Assembly: GCA_018806915.1 (NCBI GenBank)
Contig: JAGKQI010000087.1
Location: forward strand, 372,001-436,000
Direction of reading: 5' to 3'
From: Phytophthora colocasiae
Taxonomy: Eukaryota > Oomycota > Peronosporomycetes > Peronosporales > Peronosporaceae
DNA length: 64,000 nucleotides
Shown here: positions 1 through 11,005 of the stretch, piece by piece
Layout of the letters: each line of letters starts with the position of its first letter
How positions within the stretch are numbered: the stretch's first letter is position 1
Made by a program: the position numbers and the translations under genes
Notes under the pieces: model-generated
Told to the model about the DNA's origin: nothing
The model's database searches: none
The model's input: the letters and a program-made list of their open reading frames with translations, nothing else

Positions 1-453
1 AATAGTTACGGAAAATTACCAAACCCTGGCGTCCACCAGCTCAATGGAGCTGGTTGTCAAGGTGACAGTTCTTCTTTTTCTTCTTCTTCTCCGTAAATCC
101 ACTCTGTGAGCTTCATGCCAACTATTTTGATGAAAGGCTGGAGTTATCTATCAACAAGAATATCTTATCAGGCACTAAACCCCATGGCACTTCTCACAGC
201 CTCGAGCCAAAGATTACCGGTACTGAGAAGTTCAAGTAACATGTACGCACAATATTTACTCACGAGATTCTGGTGGCTTTCGTGTAAGAAATGAAGCCTG
301 AGAGCAGCGTCTACTGTAATAGCGTGCAGCATACAGTACTAGGTAGCGAGCGACCTTCCTTCTTCTCGTGCGTGGTAAAAGAAGTCTAAGGAGTTCATCT
401 GACCCCATTTACCACATTAACGTCCATGTCGCGGTCCAACAGCAAACGAATTG
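1..453. other. Intergenic, no gene recognised
   Basis: No convincing coding region is visible. There is a pyrimidine tract of repeated TTC near 69-90. The last bases (454-458, CCTCC) are the left target-site duplication of the LTR element that follows. Confidence 0.5.
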
Positions 454-458
454 CCTCC

Positions 459-738
459 TGTTGAAGTTACCATCTCTGCAGTGATGACACCTATCTAGGG
501 GTATTAAATTGTGCAGTTCCATATAGAGAAATCGTACCTAACTGGACTGGTTGGTGGAGAATAACTCCCCTCCAGAACACCAGACTCTCTAATTCATCAC
601 TTCTGCTTTTTACAAGCTCCCACACAACTACTTCTTTTACCATCTCCAAGTCACAAGGCTTCTCCATTTATTAACTTCGATCCTTCTTTAAGACCTACCT
701 GTCGTACTAATATCTCTGCGCAAATCATTACTTCAACT
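459..738 (+). repeat. 5' LTR
   Basis: 280-bp left LTR, matching the right copy base for base by eye up to position 737. The terminal base is T where the right copy has A. Confidence 0.85.
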
Positions 739-867
739 GGTTATGGACCCCAACGCTTCCTCAGCGTGGAGATAAAGAAAGCCAAGGATGAAGCAAGGCT
801 ACGCGGACACAAGCCAAGACGTACATCGGCTGTCACGCATCGGCCCAGGCCTCGAGCCATGTATCCT

Positions 868-1080
868 ATGCTCCAGCCACTGAGCTGTGAAGACGCACGT
901 AAGCCGTGCTGGGAGGCCATCGTGTCCCCGCGTCAGCCATGCTGCACGCACGCAACGGCCCAGTCCTCCACCTATGCTCCAGCCACTGAGCTGTGAAGAC
1001 GCACGTACGCCGTGCTGGGAGACCATTGTGTCCCCGCGTCAGCAATGTTGCTGTAGCGCCGCACGCTCGACGTGCTGGGT
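868..1080 (+). repeat. 106-bp tandem repeat, two copies
   Basis: A GC-rich segment beginning ATGCTCCAGCCACTGAGC recurs with a period of 106 bp (868 and 974); a third partial match (CCAGCCACTGAGC) starts near 1091. It lies inside the LTR element. The short open frames here on both strands are by-products of the repeat and are not called as genes. Confidence 0.75.
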
Positions 1081-1561
1081 GAGCCCCAGGCCAGCCACTG
1101 AGCTTGAGCCCACCGACGCTGTAAGACCGCCCATGGAGGCAGGCTAGCTTACATGGCATACTGCCTGTACATACACTACCACATGTAGTAGTTGAGACGC
1201 TATCAGCTCTCTAATTACATTGCATACTTGTTCAGTATGATTACTACTTATATATAGTAGTACAATCTACGTAGTACTACTACCGATGGTAATACGTCAA
1301 CACTTTTGACTGAAAGAAATACTACATGTAGTATTCACAAAATTATGAGATAGAGCATGCACAGAGTGCTGATCTCTGCTCATACAACTCAAACATACAT
1401 GCTCTTACAAACTGAGGCGAAGGAAATTCCGTCTGCCACGCAGCATTGCTGCAGGATTACGAAGAGATAAAAAAAAACAAAAAAAAACATCTGCTTTACT
1501 ACAGTAGTATTGTCATAATGTCCCTCTGTACTACGTAGTAGAATCCCAGTCGTACAACCAC

Positions 1562-1717
1562 AATTCGCTGGCTTGATGCCAAGCTGTAGCGAACTACGGT
1601 AGTAGAACTACGGCTTGTTGTATCACAAATATTAAAACAAATTTGTTGGCTTTATGCCAAGCTGTAGCGAACTACTCAGGTAGAACTACAGCTTGTAATA
1701 TGTTAAATACAATAACC
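1562..1717 (+). repeat. 78-bp imperfect tandem repeat, two copies
   Basis: Two copies share ATGCCAAGCTGTAGCGAACT with a period of 78 bp. Around them (1180-1560) are several short palindromes built on CTACATGTAG and CTACGTAGTA. All are internal to the LTR element. A separate imperfect motif ending TTTCCTGAGTA recurs three times between 2470 and 2640. Confidence 0.65.
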
Positions 1718-2846
1718 CAGATTAATTTCGGGCTCTGTGAAAACAAAATCTCAAAAAGAAATGTAAAGCGATATGCACTGTACAGACATTTGTCTGGAAC
1801 AAAGTTGAGAAATACTTAACGAAATGTATGAAACTGGGAGGCACCAACGTAGTCATTCATTCGCCAAACTACATTCAGTCCCTGGCACGAATTTCAAACA
1901 TTTCAACAAAAAGAATTAAAAGAATTAAATCTACTTCTAATGTACTTCGAAGTAGTTCTTAAAGCACCATACATTTACGTGACAAGCCAACAAAAGCCTC
2001 TGTCAATAGAAAGCAAACTACAGTTCCGGTACACGAATCCCTTCTACATTAGATTCATAGTTACAAATCTATCACTTCCTAAACGAGAAACTACTCGATC
2101 AGCCTCTAGGGAGAAATTAGTCCCAACGATGAGAGCCTGCGCACTAACTGCAAACACGATGAGTACACTACTTATGACACTGTTTGGGATTATTTATGCT
2201 TTAAAGCTGTAGCCTTTCTTCAAAAACTTGAAAGATATAAACTCTCAACAAAATTAGTAAAAACAAATTTGAAAACGAACACCAACATCAACTATGAACC
2301 AGTTTAAGGAAACTGGGAGGCAAAAATTCTCTATAAGTCCTTAGCCAAAGAAATATAAAACCAAAACACAAACAAAATATGTGAAGAAACGTCCAAAGCA
2401 TGAACGAGAACAAAACATGCAATGTAAATAACGACTTACACAGCATTTAAAAATTTCAACAAGGCGAACAGGTGTATCCTCAAAGGTTTCCTGAGTAGTC
2501 AACGATACACTAAACAGGTTTTGATCCTTAAAGGTTTTCCTGAGTATCTTTTCTCAAAACACGTACAACAAAAGCGTTAATAACAACATTCCACTACGGT
2601 GAACAGGTTTAATCCTTCTTTAAGGTTTTCCTGAGTAGCCAAAATAACAATGAAACAAGAAAAAAATTGCACAACAAAAAATGACAAATCTGACAATGGT
2701 CAAAGAAAAAAGGTCATCTATATCAAAACAAAAGCTACCTCTTGTAAATATTCATGTTTGCACAGGACTGTTATAACAGCCACCTGTGGAGCATTAAATT
2801 TTACTCGACAGATAGAGCGTCATACACATTCATCGATGTGGGAGGC

Positions 2847-3126
2847 TGTTGAAGTTACCATCTCTGCAGTGATGACACCTATCTAGGGGTATTAAATTGT
2901 GCAGTTCCATATAGAGAAATCGTACCTAACTGGACTGGTTGGTGGAGAATAACTCCCCTCCAGAACACCAGACTCTCTAATTCATCACTTCTGCTTTTTA
3001 CAAGCTCCCACACAACTACTTCTTTTACCATCTCCAAGTCACAAGGCTTCTCCATTTATTAACTTCGATCCTTCTTTAAGACCTACCTGTCGTACTAATA
3101 TCTCTGCGCAAATCATTACTTCAACA
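2847..3126 (+). repeat. 3' LTR
   Basis: 280-bp right LTR ending TTCAACA, followed immediately by the CCTCC target-site duplication at 3127-3131. Confidence 0.85.
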
Positions 3127-3131
3127 CCTCC

Positions 3132-4443
3132 TCCTGACCTCCGATAACAGCTATGTGGAGAACCAATCTCCGTCATCGTCTTAATGTGTCCAAGCCAAAC
3201 CAACCGAATTGTGTATTGACCGATATCCGTATTCTAGGCGAAAGTGACGATGAAGATAGTGAGTGTGGCTTCGACTACCTAGATGCGAAAGCAAGTTAGT
3301 TAGTATTACAAAAGGAATTGTTACATGTATGAAGAAGAAGGATTACATTATAAGTTATACCCACCATTGAGCGCATGTGACTGTGCAGAGTACATAGTGA
3401 TGAAATGTCCTCCAATGTCCACATGACGTCCCACTCCTATCACTGGATACTGTAGAGCCAGGAGCTCAATGCAACGACAAGGACCAAACTGAGTTTCACA
3501 AATTGCGATGACCGCAAACTTCTAGCGTTTCGACGTTGAGAGGTCTCGCTTCACAGCCTTCTCTCCTTCACATCCGCACGACAGTTCTAAATGGATCTAC
3601 TGTCCCGCTTCGAGGTCCTCTGTGCCAACTTGCTTGACTGCGACCTTGAAAAGTTGGCAAGTGTCTGACCCCTGTATTAGCAACAGGCGCCGGCAGATGG
3701 AGACTGCGATTCAGTCTGGCCAACACTCGTGAAAATTGTGCCGTATCTGGCTAAGCCTTGCATGTTTGGCTGCTACATGTACAGTACCAGGCTGGTACCA
3801 GCACAATGGATCAGCCGTTGCGGTGCGGTGCAGACAAGATTCCTCGGCATTGTCAGTGGTGACAATTTGTCACTAACAACGCCAGGTCTTTCGAATGCCA
3901 GCAAGCAAAAGTTGATCCTTGCTGGCCGCGCGACGCCGCGACGGGAGCCGGAATCAGTCAGGCTAGCAGTGCAGTCTGCACAGTACATGCGTATTTTACC
4001 ATTTCTTCAGTGGTTTTTTTTTCCTAGGACAAGTCCTTGCCTGGAAGTTCCAGTGGAGCTCCAGCTGGAGCTCGTCAGACCTCCATAGAGCGAGCGGTAG
4101 TGTCCAGGTGGTCGCCATGCGTACCATCGAAAATGTCTTGATTCACGCAAACGTTAGCAGAGGAACAGGTCTCTGCGATCCAGGTGGCGCCTTGCATCCG
4201 TGCTGGCCGCCAGCAACGAGACGGCGGTCCGAATGCATGCAAAATGCTACACTGGTAATCCTGCACATCTTCTACAACGCCCCGCAGCCGTCAGATCTGC
4301 GCTCCCGGACGACAGATGGGCTGCGGCAGTCACGCCACTGGATCAACTTTGCAACGGTCTCCCCTGGCCGATATGCCCGCTCCGATCACTTCAGCTCTTG
4401 CGCTCATAGGGCAGCACCTCGATACCGCTCGGTTTCTCGATCA
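3132..4443. other. Intergenic region upstream of the mucin-like gene
   Basis: No gene is supported. A short open frame at 3153-3297 ends in an acidic stretch (GESDDEDSE) and might be a relict 3' gene end, but nothing else supports it. The open frame extending left from 4444 to 4108 lacks secretory character and is taken as 5' non-coding sequence. Confidence 0.4.
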
Positions 4444-6996
4444 ATGAAGGTCTTCTCCTTGGGTCTGGCCATCTGCGCGGCGCTGGCCGTCACCACAACA
4501 GCCGTGGAAGCCAAGGGCACGATCTGCAACACTGGATCAGGCTTCGCGGATACCGGAGACAGCTACAACTCCGACAAACCGACGGTCCCGGTCTCCAGCT
4601 CAACCGGTGGAGACGACACTACGCAAGTAGAGGCTTCTAGTTCTACCGCTGGGAGTGATGTTACGCAGGTTGCTAGATCCAGTTCTACCGGCTGCGACGC
4701 CACTCAGCAGGCAGGTTCCAGCTCTACCACTGGCGACGATACTACACAGCAGACCAGTAGTTCTACCGGTAGTGGTCCCCCTCAGGTTGCCGCTTCCAGT
4801 TCTACCACTGGTAGCGATGTTACTCAAGTAGATTCTTCTAGCTCGACCTACAGCGACGACACTACGGTGACCAGCGCTAGCTCGCCTGGAAGTGATGCTA
4901 CCCAGAACAATGGTGACTCGACGACGCAAAGCAGTGACAGCACAACCACCTCTCCGACCAAGGGATCCGCTGATGGAACTACCTCGGAGAGCAGTGATGA
5001 GAGCGATGTTGGCGGATCTACTTCAAGCAATAATGATGCTACATCAAGCAAGGGCGAAGTCGACAACACCAGCTCAAACAGCAAGGGCATCAGCACGGCT
5101 TCTTCATCAAGTGGTAACACGGTTCAAGATGGGTCTGCACCTGCTGCCAATACAGGCAGCCAGACTGGCCAGCAGAGCAGCAGCGTGGGTGGATCCAAGG
5201 CCTCCACCAGCAGCAACGCAGGTCAACACAGTGATGTGGATAGCTCCCAGGCTGCTTCGCCCACGGTGATCCCCGCTTCAGTCTCCGCTTCGGGCTCATC
5301 TGTTAATTCGCCGCCAACGCAATCGTCTACATCTTCATCTTCTACAGACTCTATCCCCACTCAGTCGTCAACTGATGCTTCTGCTTCATCATCGAGCTCA
5401 ACACCTATCCAGTCTTCTAAGTCGGGATCCTCCGAAAGCTCGACACCCGTCCAGCAAACGTCCACTACGGCATCAGGTTCTTCTGATATTTCGATTCCAG
5501 TTCAGCAGTCATCGGCTTCTGCTTCGGGTTCTTCTGCTGGTTCGAGTCCAGTCCAACAGACGTCGGCGTCCGCTTCGAGTACTTCAGGTAGCTCGACCCC
5601 GGTCCAGCAAGTGTCCGCTTCGGGTTCCTCTGATACTTCAACCCCAGTCCAGCAGACATCAGCTTCCGGTTCTGACAGTTCGACCCCAATTCAGCAGACG
5701 TCGACTTCCGCTTCAGGTTCCTCTGCTGTTCCGATAGCTTCGACTTCTGCTTCGGGTTCCTCAGGTAGTTCGACTCCTACGCAGGGATCTACTTCAGCCT
5801 CCAGTGATGCGACTTCCTCATCATCAGCATCCACCTCTGCTTCGGCTGCTTCCACGTCTGCTTCTGCATCTGCTTCCTCTAGTTCTTCCTCCTCTTCGTT
5901 CACGAAAGTGACTCGATTGGGCGTGCGTGTTCAAGGTGACATGCCTGAGTGGAACGCTGAGCATCAGCGCTTCGTGTCGGCTTACTACGAGACGTTCGAC
6001 GAGAAATACCGTGCCGTTCTCGATACTGTCAACATGGCGTCAGTTGAAGGCGCTCTCAAGTACGTGCAAGCCGAGTGCATCAACGCTTCTGTCATCACTG
6101 ACTGTGAGCGCAAGAACAACATTAAATACGTCGTGTTTTACCAGACGACGACGGTGCAGCCCACAGCAGCTATGGATTACTACGTCAACGCTACGGATGA
6201 GCGCAAATTCGCTGTCGAGAGCTGCCCGTTCATGGCCATGGACGGCGGTCAGTGCGACCCCAACGAAGACGGATCCTTCCCGGACGTATGCAACCAGTAC
6301 ATCGGAGCTGGTGGCCAGCCCGAGCTGGGTTTCTGCGTTGGAGGCACTTTGCAAGACAACGAAGCCATCGCGCCGTACCCGCACAACTACTGGTTTTCGT
6401 TCCCTAACAGCTGCCCCCAACAACTCTGGGACGACAAGACTGATTCCTGCCGCCGTGAATACGCCGGTGGTATGTGTGAAATTGGGCAAGAACCAGACGG
6501 AGTGACCTGCACCTTCACGTACGAAATTCTGGGCTACATTCTACTGGACGACGTTGTAGGGATCACGTCCATGGTCAACCCGGCAACAGGGAACAACTAC
6601 GCTGATTACTATGAGTTCTGCAAAGCTGGTGGTGTGGAATTCAGCGTCTCTATCGTCACAGGTGTGCTGTCGCTATTGACTAATGTGCTGTCCACTGTCG
6701 TCGACTTGGTAGAAGGTATCGAGTTCTGGGCCAACCCGGGCGATAGTGACGCCAATGCGGAACGTGTCGAGAAACTCGTGTCTGCCTATGACGCGCTGGT
6801 GTCTGCGAACGCCACAACGAGCGACGGTGGCCTCATGCGTGCTCTACCGACGATCAGCGAGCTTTCGGCGTTGAATCCGCCGTGCTACGAGAACAGTCCA
6901 CTATGCGCTGAGTCGGAATTCGGCTGCAAACGCTCGTACCGATCACAAATCTGTCAAGTCTGTACGTCGGACGACTCCGGTTGCGAGAAGCAGTAG
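4444..6996 (+). CDS. Secreted Ser/Thr-rich mucin-like protein with C-terminal Cys-rich domain
   Basis: 850 aa from the ATG at 4444, chosen because it starts a clear signal peptide (MKVFSLGLAICAALAV, cleavage around residues 20-23). The frame is open further upstream, but that stretch lacks secretory features. Residues about 30-485 are almost pure Ser/Thr/Ala/Gly with repeated PVQQTSASASGSS-type units, expected to be heavily O-glycosylated. From about residue 486 a compact domain follows with many Cys and Trp/Tyr positions (CPFMAMDGGQCDPNEDG; NSCPQQLWDDKTDSC; a final CKRSYRSQICQVC). The family is not recognised by name. The architecture is that of an oomycete cell-surface or extracellular adhesin/mucin. 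No intron is apparent. The extracellular location is well supported; the molecular role is unknown. Confidence 0.85.
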   Translation: MKVFSLGLAICAALAVTTTAVEAKGTICNTGSGFADTGDSYNSDKPTVPVSSSTGGDDTTQVEASSSTAGSDVTQVARSSSTGCDATQQAGSSSTTGDDTTQQTSSSTGSGPPQVAASSSTTGSDVTQVDSSSSTYSDDTTVTSASSPGSDATQNNGDSTTQSSDSTTTSPTKGSADGTTSESSDESDVGGSTSSNNDATSSKGEVDNTSSNSKGISTASSSSGNTVQDGSAPAANTGSQTGQQSSSVGGSKASTSSNAGQHSDVDSSQAASPTVIPASVSASGSSVNSPPTQSSTSSSSTDSIPTQSSTDASASSSSSTPIQSSKSGSSESSTPVQQTSTTASGSSDISIPVQQSSASASGSSAGSSPVQQTSASASSTSGSSTPVQQVSASGSSDTSTPVQQTSASGSDSSTPIQQTSTSASGSSAVPIASTSASGSSGSSTPTQGSTSASSDATSSSSASTSASAASTSASASASSSSSSSSFTKVTRLGVRVQGDMPEWNAEHQRFVSAYYETFDEKYRAVLDTVNMASVEGALKYVQAECINASVITDCERKNNIKYVVFYQTTTVQPTAAMDYYVNATDERKFAVESCPFMAMDGGQCDPNEDGSFPDVCNQYIGAGGQPELGFCVGGTLQDNEAIAPYPHNYWFSFPNSCPQQLWDDKTDSCRREYAGGMCEIGQEPDGVTCTFTYEILGYILLDDVVGITSMVNPATGNNYADYYEFCKAGGVEFSVSIVTGVLSLLTNVLSTVVDLVEGIEFWANPGDSDANAERVEKLVSAYDALVSANATTSDGGLMRALPTISELSALNPPCYENSPLCAESEFGCKRSYRSQICQVCTSDDSGCEKQ

Positions 6997-7225
6997 CCGC
7001 ACGTAGAACCAAATAGCAAGTAGAACCAAATAGCAAGTGAGACTTTTAAATGTAATGAATGGTCTGTGGTCATGTACTTGCTCAAGTTGAAGTTGACCTG
7101 TAAAACCAAATATTACTGAAGTAACATTCAAACATGTAAATACATAGGTAATTGGTGTAAAGTACATAAAGTGTACCCCTTTCATTTGCATTCTCCAGCG
7201 TACCCCCATCAGCCGCGTGGAAGCC

Positions 7226-8755
7226 ATGCCGTTGTTGGCCATGATACAGCGCTACAGTCGTCGGCAGTACGTCTTATCTATACTGGGCTTTTCCCTCTTC
7301 CTCTTTGTGAGTATGCTGATACGTGTTAGTCAATCAAAAATGCCTATTCTAAGCTTTTTTTTTATAAATAATGTTATTCTTTTTTTTAAGATAATCGGTC
7401 AAATTCAAGTGATTCCAGTGCTTCTCGTGCTATCAATTCCTGTTTTTCTCTTCTTCTGGTGGGTCTTTCGCCAACAACAACACCATGGAGTCACGTACGT
7501 ATCTCAATGCCTGAAATTCTCTTCTTAATTCTTTAAATTTACAATTGTTGGTGTTATTTTATTATTTTTATGCAGAGATCGAGAGATTGACCAGCTTTTC
7601 AGAACGTTTCTAGGCGGGGCCTTCATTATCCCAGTGCTAGCTCTTGTTGCTCAGCTGACGTTAGGTCCACTGCTGGCTATACTGTGCTTTTTCGACCAAA
7701 GGGACTCAATTCAGAGCCAATTGCGCAAGTATTTCCATACTACAGGCGACAATAAATCAGCCTCAGCACATGGAGTGAAGCTGGGGAAGATTCTCATGAG
7801 TCTCGAGCTGGACAAGACCATTGGCTATTTTTTGTTCCTGTTCGGCCTCGCATTTATTGTGGCTGCACTGGTGGAGGAGTTTATGAAGTACTGGGTCGTC
7901 CAAGGAAGCTGCTGCTGCGGAAGATCTAGTGGTGGGAACTGTATTCGCTGCTCACTGTGCTGCTGTAAAGGCAAGAGTGGATCTGTGCCGGCGTTTTCAG
8001 CGTTAAAACAGCGCCAGCAACAACATGGTGCACTTCGAGGGAGGATGTGCCATCCGAGTCGACTGCTCTTTTACCACCGCCCACACGCCAACCACGCGTT
8101 CGTGGTTTTTCTGGCAGTTGTTGCAGGTGCACTGGGGTTCTCTGTCATGGAAAATACGGCGTATTCGCTTTTGGCGCGAACATTTCGTGATAAGATGGAG
8201 ACTGCATTATTGCGGAGTGTTTCGAGCGCACCATTGCACTGTATATGCGGTGGAATTACTGGAGTACGGATGGCGGAACGACTTCTGGCCCAACGACAAG
8301 GTGGGAGCGAACAACGAGGTGCCAGTGCTGCAAGAACGGATCTAGGACGCTGGCGTACGAAGCTCACGGTAATCTTCCCAGCTGTCCTTATCCACGGCAC
8401 ATTTGACTTTCAACTATTCCTTCTGATGGCTCTAGTCACGAAGAAAATGGAGGATAGTCATCAAACGTTCTACCACACTGTGCTACCGACGGTGCTAAGT
8501 TTGATTGTTCTCGTTGGAAGTTTCGTCTATTTACGCCGAAAACTGCATGCAATGGAGAACCGAATGAACGAGACTCGCTACATGCACGTGGCCGTGGATC
8601 TGGAGTCTGGCCAGCGACTGGGAGCACTGAACGGAGGCTTTGGCGACGAGATGGATTTCTTCAGTAACGATAATGATGATGACAGTGACCCCGAGGACGA
8701 GTTTGTTGCGAAAGAAAGTGGTAACCGCAAGGTCCGATCCGTCTTTGACATTTAG
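7226..8755 (+). CDS. PrsW-like glutamic-type intramembrane protease
   Basis: Three exons: 7226-7306, 7391-7494 and 7576-8755, with introns 7307-7390 and 7495-7575 (GT...AG, phases 0 and 2), giving 454 aa. The protein has several hydrophobic segments and carries the PrsW signature in order: EEFMK near residue 162 (EExxK), ENTAY near 254, and HGTFDF near 335 (HxxxD). In the PrsW/CPBP superfamily these Glu and His/Asp residues form the intramembrane active site. A Cys-rich insert (SCCCGR...CCCK) follows the EExxK helix and probably lies outside the membrane. The C-terminus is acidic (DDDSDPEDE). Predicted role: a membrane-embedded protease of unknown substrate. The start is chosen as the first ATG; a GTG nine bases upstream is in frame. 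Confidence 0.75.
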
Positions 8756-8991
8756 CAAGTTAATATTGCTTGAAGTCGTGTGTCCTGCGCAACTATCCAA
8801 TCCAGTCGTGTGTGTTCTGAGCTGATACCGTTGGAGTTGGATATAGCTGACAGATATTTGGCTTACCGCATGTTGTCTGAGTCGTGGAAGACGTCTGCCA
8901 TAATATGAGGCTGTTTCAAAGCCTAATGTTAGGCATGTGATCAGAACATGAAGGCTAATGTTGACCAGCCCAGACGAACTCGCTAACTAAA

Positions 8992-9007
8992 GCTCATTTC
9001 TTGATTT
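8992..9007 (+). promoter_or_regulatory. Oomycete-type initiator (Inr)
   Basis: GCTCATTTCTTGATTT matches the oomycete initiator consensus GCTCATTYYNCAWTTT at 14 of 16 positions. It lies 41 bp before the PLAC8 start codon, the usual distance. Confidence 0.7.
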
Positions 9008-9048
9008 CCCCATCTCAACCAACAAGCCTTCGAAGCCTTTCAGCCATC

Positions 9049-9645
9049 ATGCAGTTCGAGCCACCAACCAAGGAGAACGACGTGACGGTTAATATCGCTG
9101 ATGGCGACAACAGCAACCAAGGTGCCGACTCGAATGGAATCGTGACTGGCCGCTGGAAGACCGGACTCTTTGGCTTTACTGACTCAATTGTGCCAAATGG
9201 TAAGCGTTATAACTCTTCTTTGCACTTCTACCTGTGGATATCAACTAACAGTCTTTACTCTGTTGTAGGTGTCATGTCTTGCTGCTGCCCTGGTATCGCA
9301 GTGGCTCAGATCTCGGCTCGCCTTGGTCTGATGCCGTTCTACCACGTCTTGGGTATCTTCGGAGGGCTCTACCTCTTGGCACTAATTTCTGTGGCCACTC
9401 ACAGCGGCTTCTTCGACTTCCTTTTCTGGCTGTGTGCGGTCATCTCAGCTCTGTGCCTCATGCGAATGCGATGGCGCATCCGCACTCTGTTCAGCATCCC
9501 AGGCTCGCACGCCGAGGACGCCGCCTTCAGTTTCTGCTGTGGCTGCTGCTCCATCGCTCAAATGGCTTCGCACGTCGAGTCGTATGAGCCTGGCACCTTC
9601 ACCTTCGCTCCCCGTGCCACACTCCAAGGCTACTCGTTCAACTAA
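9049..9645 (+). CDS. PLAC8 (Cys-rich) family membrane protein
   Basis: Two exons, 9049-9199 and 9269-9645; the 69-nt intron 9200-9268 has GTAAGC...TAG ends and a length divisible by three. Product 175 aa. After a polar N-terminus it shows the family pattern: WKTGLFGF, then CCCPG, a central hydrophobic segment (LGIFGGLYLLALISVA), and a second cluster FCCGCCSIAQMASHVE. PLAC8/cornifelin proteins sit in membranes and are linked to organ size, metal handling or cadmium resistance in other eukaryotes; the role here is not known. The ATG follows a good initiator. The neighbouring PrsW-like gene is on the same strand but has its own 290-bp spacer. Confidence 0.85.
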   Translation: MQFEPPTKENDVTVNIADGDNSNQGADSNGIVTGRWKTGLFGFTDSIVPNGKRYNSSLHFYLWISTNSLYSVVGVMSCCCPGIAVAQISARLGLMPFYHVLGIFGGLYLLALISVATHSGFFDFLFWLCAVISALCLMRMRWRIRTLFSIPGSHAEDAAFSFCCGCCSIAQMASHVESYEPGTFTFAPRATLQGYSFN

Positions 9646-9812
9646 GCGATAGAGACGTTCGGGGAGATGCAAGTACAGCTAAAGTTCTTTGATAAATGAA
9701 TGAACACATTATATTGTTTTGAAAAAATGGTGATCGGATACTCCTCACAAGTTGCATTAATCCATGGTATGATACAGAACTTTGAAGGGGTGACAGATAC
9801 TTTTGGCGATCT

Positions 9813-10007
9813 TCAGCACGTTTGCCGGGCGACGATGCGGACTTCCGTCTGCGTTTTCTTGTCTGTTCTAGTATCTCGCTCGCTCTTGGCGCGACGATAC
9901 TTCTTGGTCGAGTCTTTCGTTGTGGGGGACGAGACGCGACTGTCCTTGGGGCTCACGACCATGACGGCGGCATGCGGGGCGATGGTTACGAAGTGGTTGG
10001 CGAACAT
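9813..10007 (-). CDS. Small Ser/Lys-rich protein, twin A
   Basis: 64 aa from the ATG at 10007; the frame stays open upstream to a GTG at 10067. The N-terminal block MFANHFVTIAPHAAVMV is nearly the same as in the plus-strand twin at 11214-11423 (MFANQLLTVAPHAAVMM), and both share a basic KxRRAKSE motif with a Ser/Thr/Lys-rich tail. Similarity concentrated in one frame between divergent copies argues that these are real genes. No known family is recognised. The low-complexity basic tail suggests a nucleic-acid-binding or phosphorylated protein, which is speculation. The two genes are arranged head to head across a 1.2-kb spacer. Confidence 0.6.
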   Translation of the reverse strand: MFANHFVTIAPHAAVMVVSPKDSRVSSPTTKDSTKKYRRAKSERDTRTDKKTQTEVRIVARQTC

Positions 10008-10826
10008 ATCCAATAACCGGGTGGCTTGCGACGACGAGAGCGGATTGAGGAATGAGCCGACGTCCACTCAAGTTCAAGGCGCTGCACTCTTTCGTGTGAC
10101 GGACGCCAGACTGGAGCCACTAAGACGCGAACGTCATTGCAACGGCGCCCCATAAGTCGCCAACGCGATGGATACACTTTGCGATCACGCGAAAAGCGTT
10201 GAAACGCTGCTCACAGAACCGGCAAGAAGCTTTAACTTCAGCCAGGCGAGACGCTCTGAATAAGCTCTGCGCGCTCCAGTAGTGACGACTTGGAATGGCC
10301 AAGTTGAAGGTTTAATGGATATGCGGACGTAATTTTCATCGGCTAGTGATTTCGACGCATTGCCGTTTTAGCCGGAGATGGCTGCAACTTGCTGTACATT
10401 TACCAGTAGCCACCAGATTTCTGGTTTCTTGGAAGGAGTGATCGTCTACATCTCAGTGTTTCCTGGGGCTAATTACCTTCGGCGAAAGATCTCTCGTCAT
10501 GCCTGATTCATTTAAAGTATCTGCTCACTCTTAGCTTTAAAAGTGCTCACAGACATCCTACACCCGTCGTTCACGGCAGCTACGTGGTTAACGTAGGCGC
10601 CTGTCGACAGGAACGTTCACTTCACGTTCAGGTCAACGGCCAAAATGGGTTCACTCAAGCTTTTTAATCTACCCGACTTGGAGAAGAATGACTGGAGCAC
10701 AGTGCTGCTTTCGTGTGACAATGAGGATCATGCGACTGTAGCTTCAGTGCCGTAATACGCAGGCACATCGAGCCTACATATCGCCGGATTTTAGTCGTTT
10801 TTCAGGGAGGTCGTGGCGCTTCGACA

Positions 10827-10885
10827 CCTGCATTTTGCAGGCTGACCTTTCCGTAGTCATTCTTCCACCGCCTGTAAAATGCAGG
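10827..10885. repeat. Paired palindromes (double hairpin)
   Basis: CCTGCATTTTGCAGG (10827-10841) is a 6-bp stem with a 3-nt loop. CCTGTAAAATGCAGG (10871-10885) is almost its reverse complement, with one mismatch. Each arm can fold alone or the two can pair across 29 nt. Position in a divergent promoter makes a paired protein-binding site plausible. Confidence 0.5.
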
Positions 10886-10924
10886 CGTGTTTAGTTGCAC
10901 CGTTTGGGTTAACACGCATTCCAG

Positions 10925-11005
10925 ATCTCAACACCTATGCGAAGGTGAGTGAGTGACGGTATCTCAACACCTATCTCTTTGGTGCGAAGGTGAGTGAGTG
11001 ACGGT
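10925..11005. repeat. Short tandem duplication
   Basis: A unit starting ATCTCAACACCTAT and ending GCGAAGGTGAGTGAGTGACG occurs twice in a row (10925-10960 and 10961-11005); the second carries a 9-bp insertion. Confidence 0.7.

Larger units (their letters stand above)
459..3126 (+). mobile_element. Non-autonomous LTR retrotransposon (TRIM/LARD-like)
   Basis: Two direct repeats of 280 bp (459-738 and 2847-3126) bound 2.1 kb of DNA with no protein domain. The repeats begin TGTTGAAGT and end ACTTCAAC(A), the inverted TG...CA ends expected of LTRs. The element is flanked by CCTCC on both sides (454-458 and 3127-3131), a 5-bp target-site duplication. A TGG-starting stretch directly after the left LTR is a possible primer-binding site, and GGGAGG just before the right LTR a possible polypurine tract, which gives the plus orientation. 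The LTRs look identical apart from the last base, so the insertion is recent. No gag or pol is present, so enzymes of another element must have mobilised it. Confidence 0.88.

Noticed and set aside
4108..4443. Longer N-terminus of the mucin-like protein (962-aa reading)
   Set aside because: The extra 112 residues are not secretory in character, and the ATG at 4444 starts a clean signal peptide.
4600..5903. Several open frames on both strands across the Ser/Thr-rich repeats
   Set aside because: Low-complexity shadows of the mucin-like gene; composition mirrors its codons.
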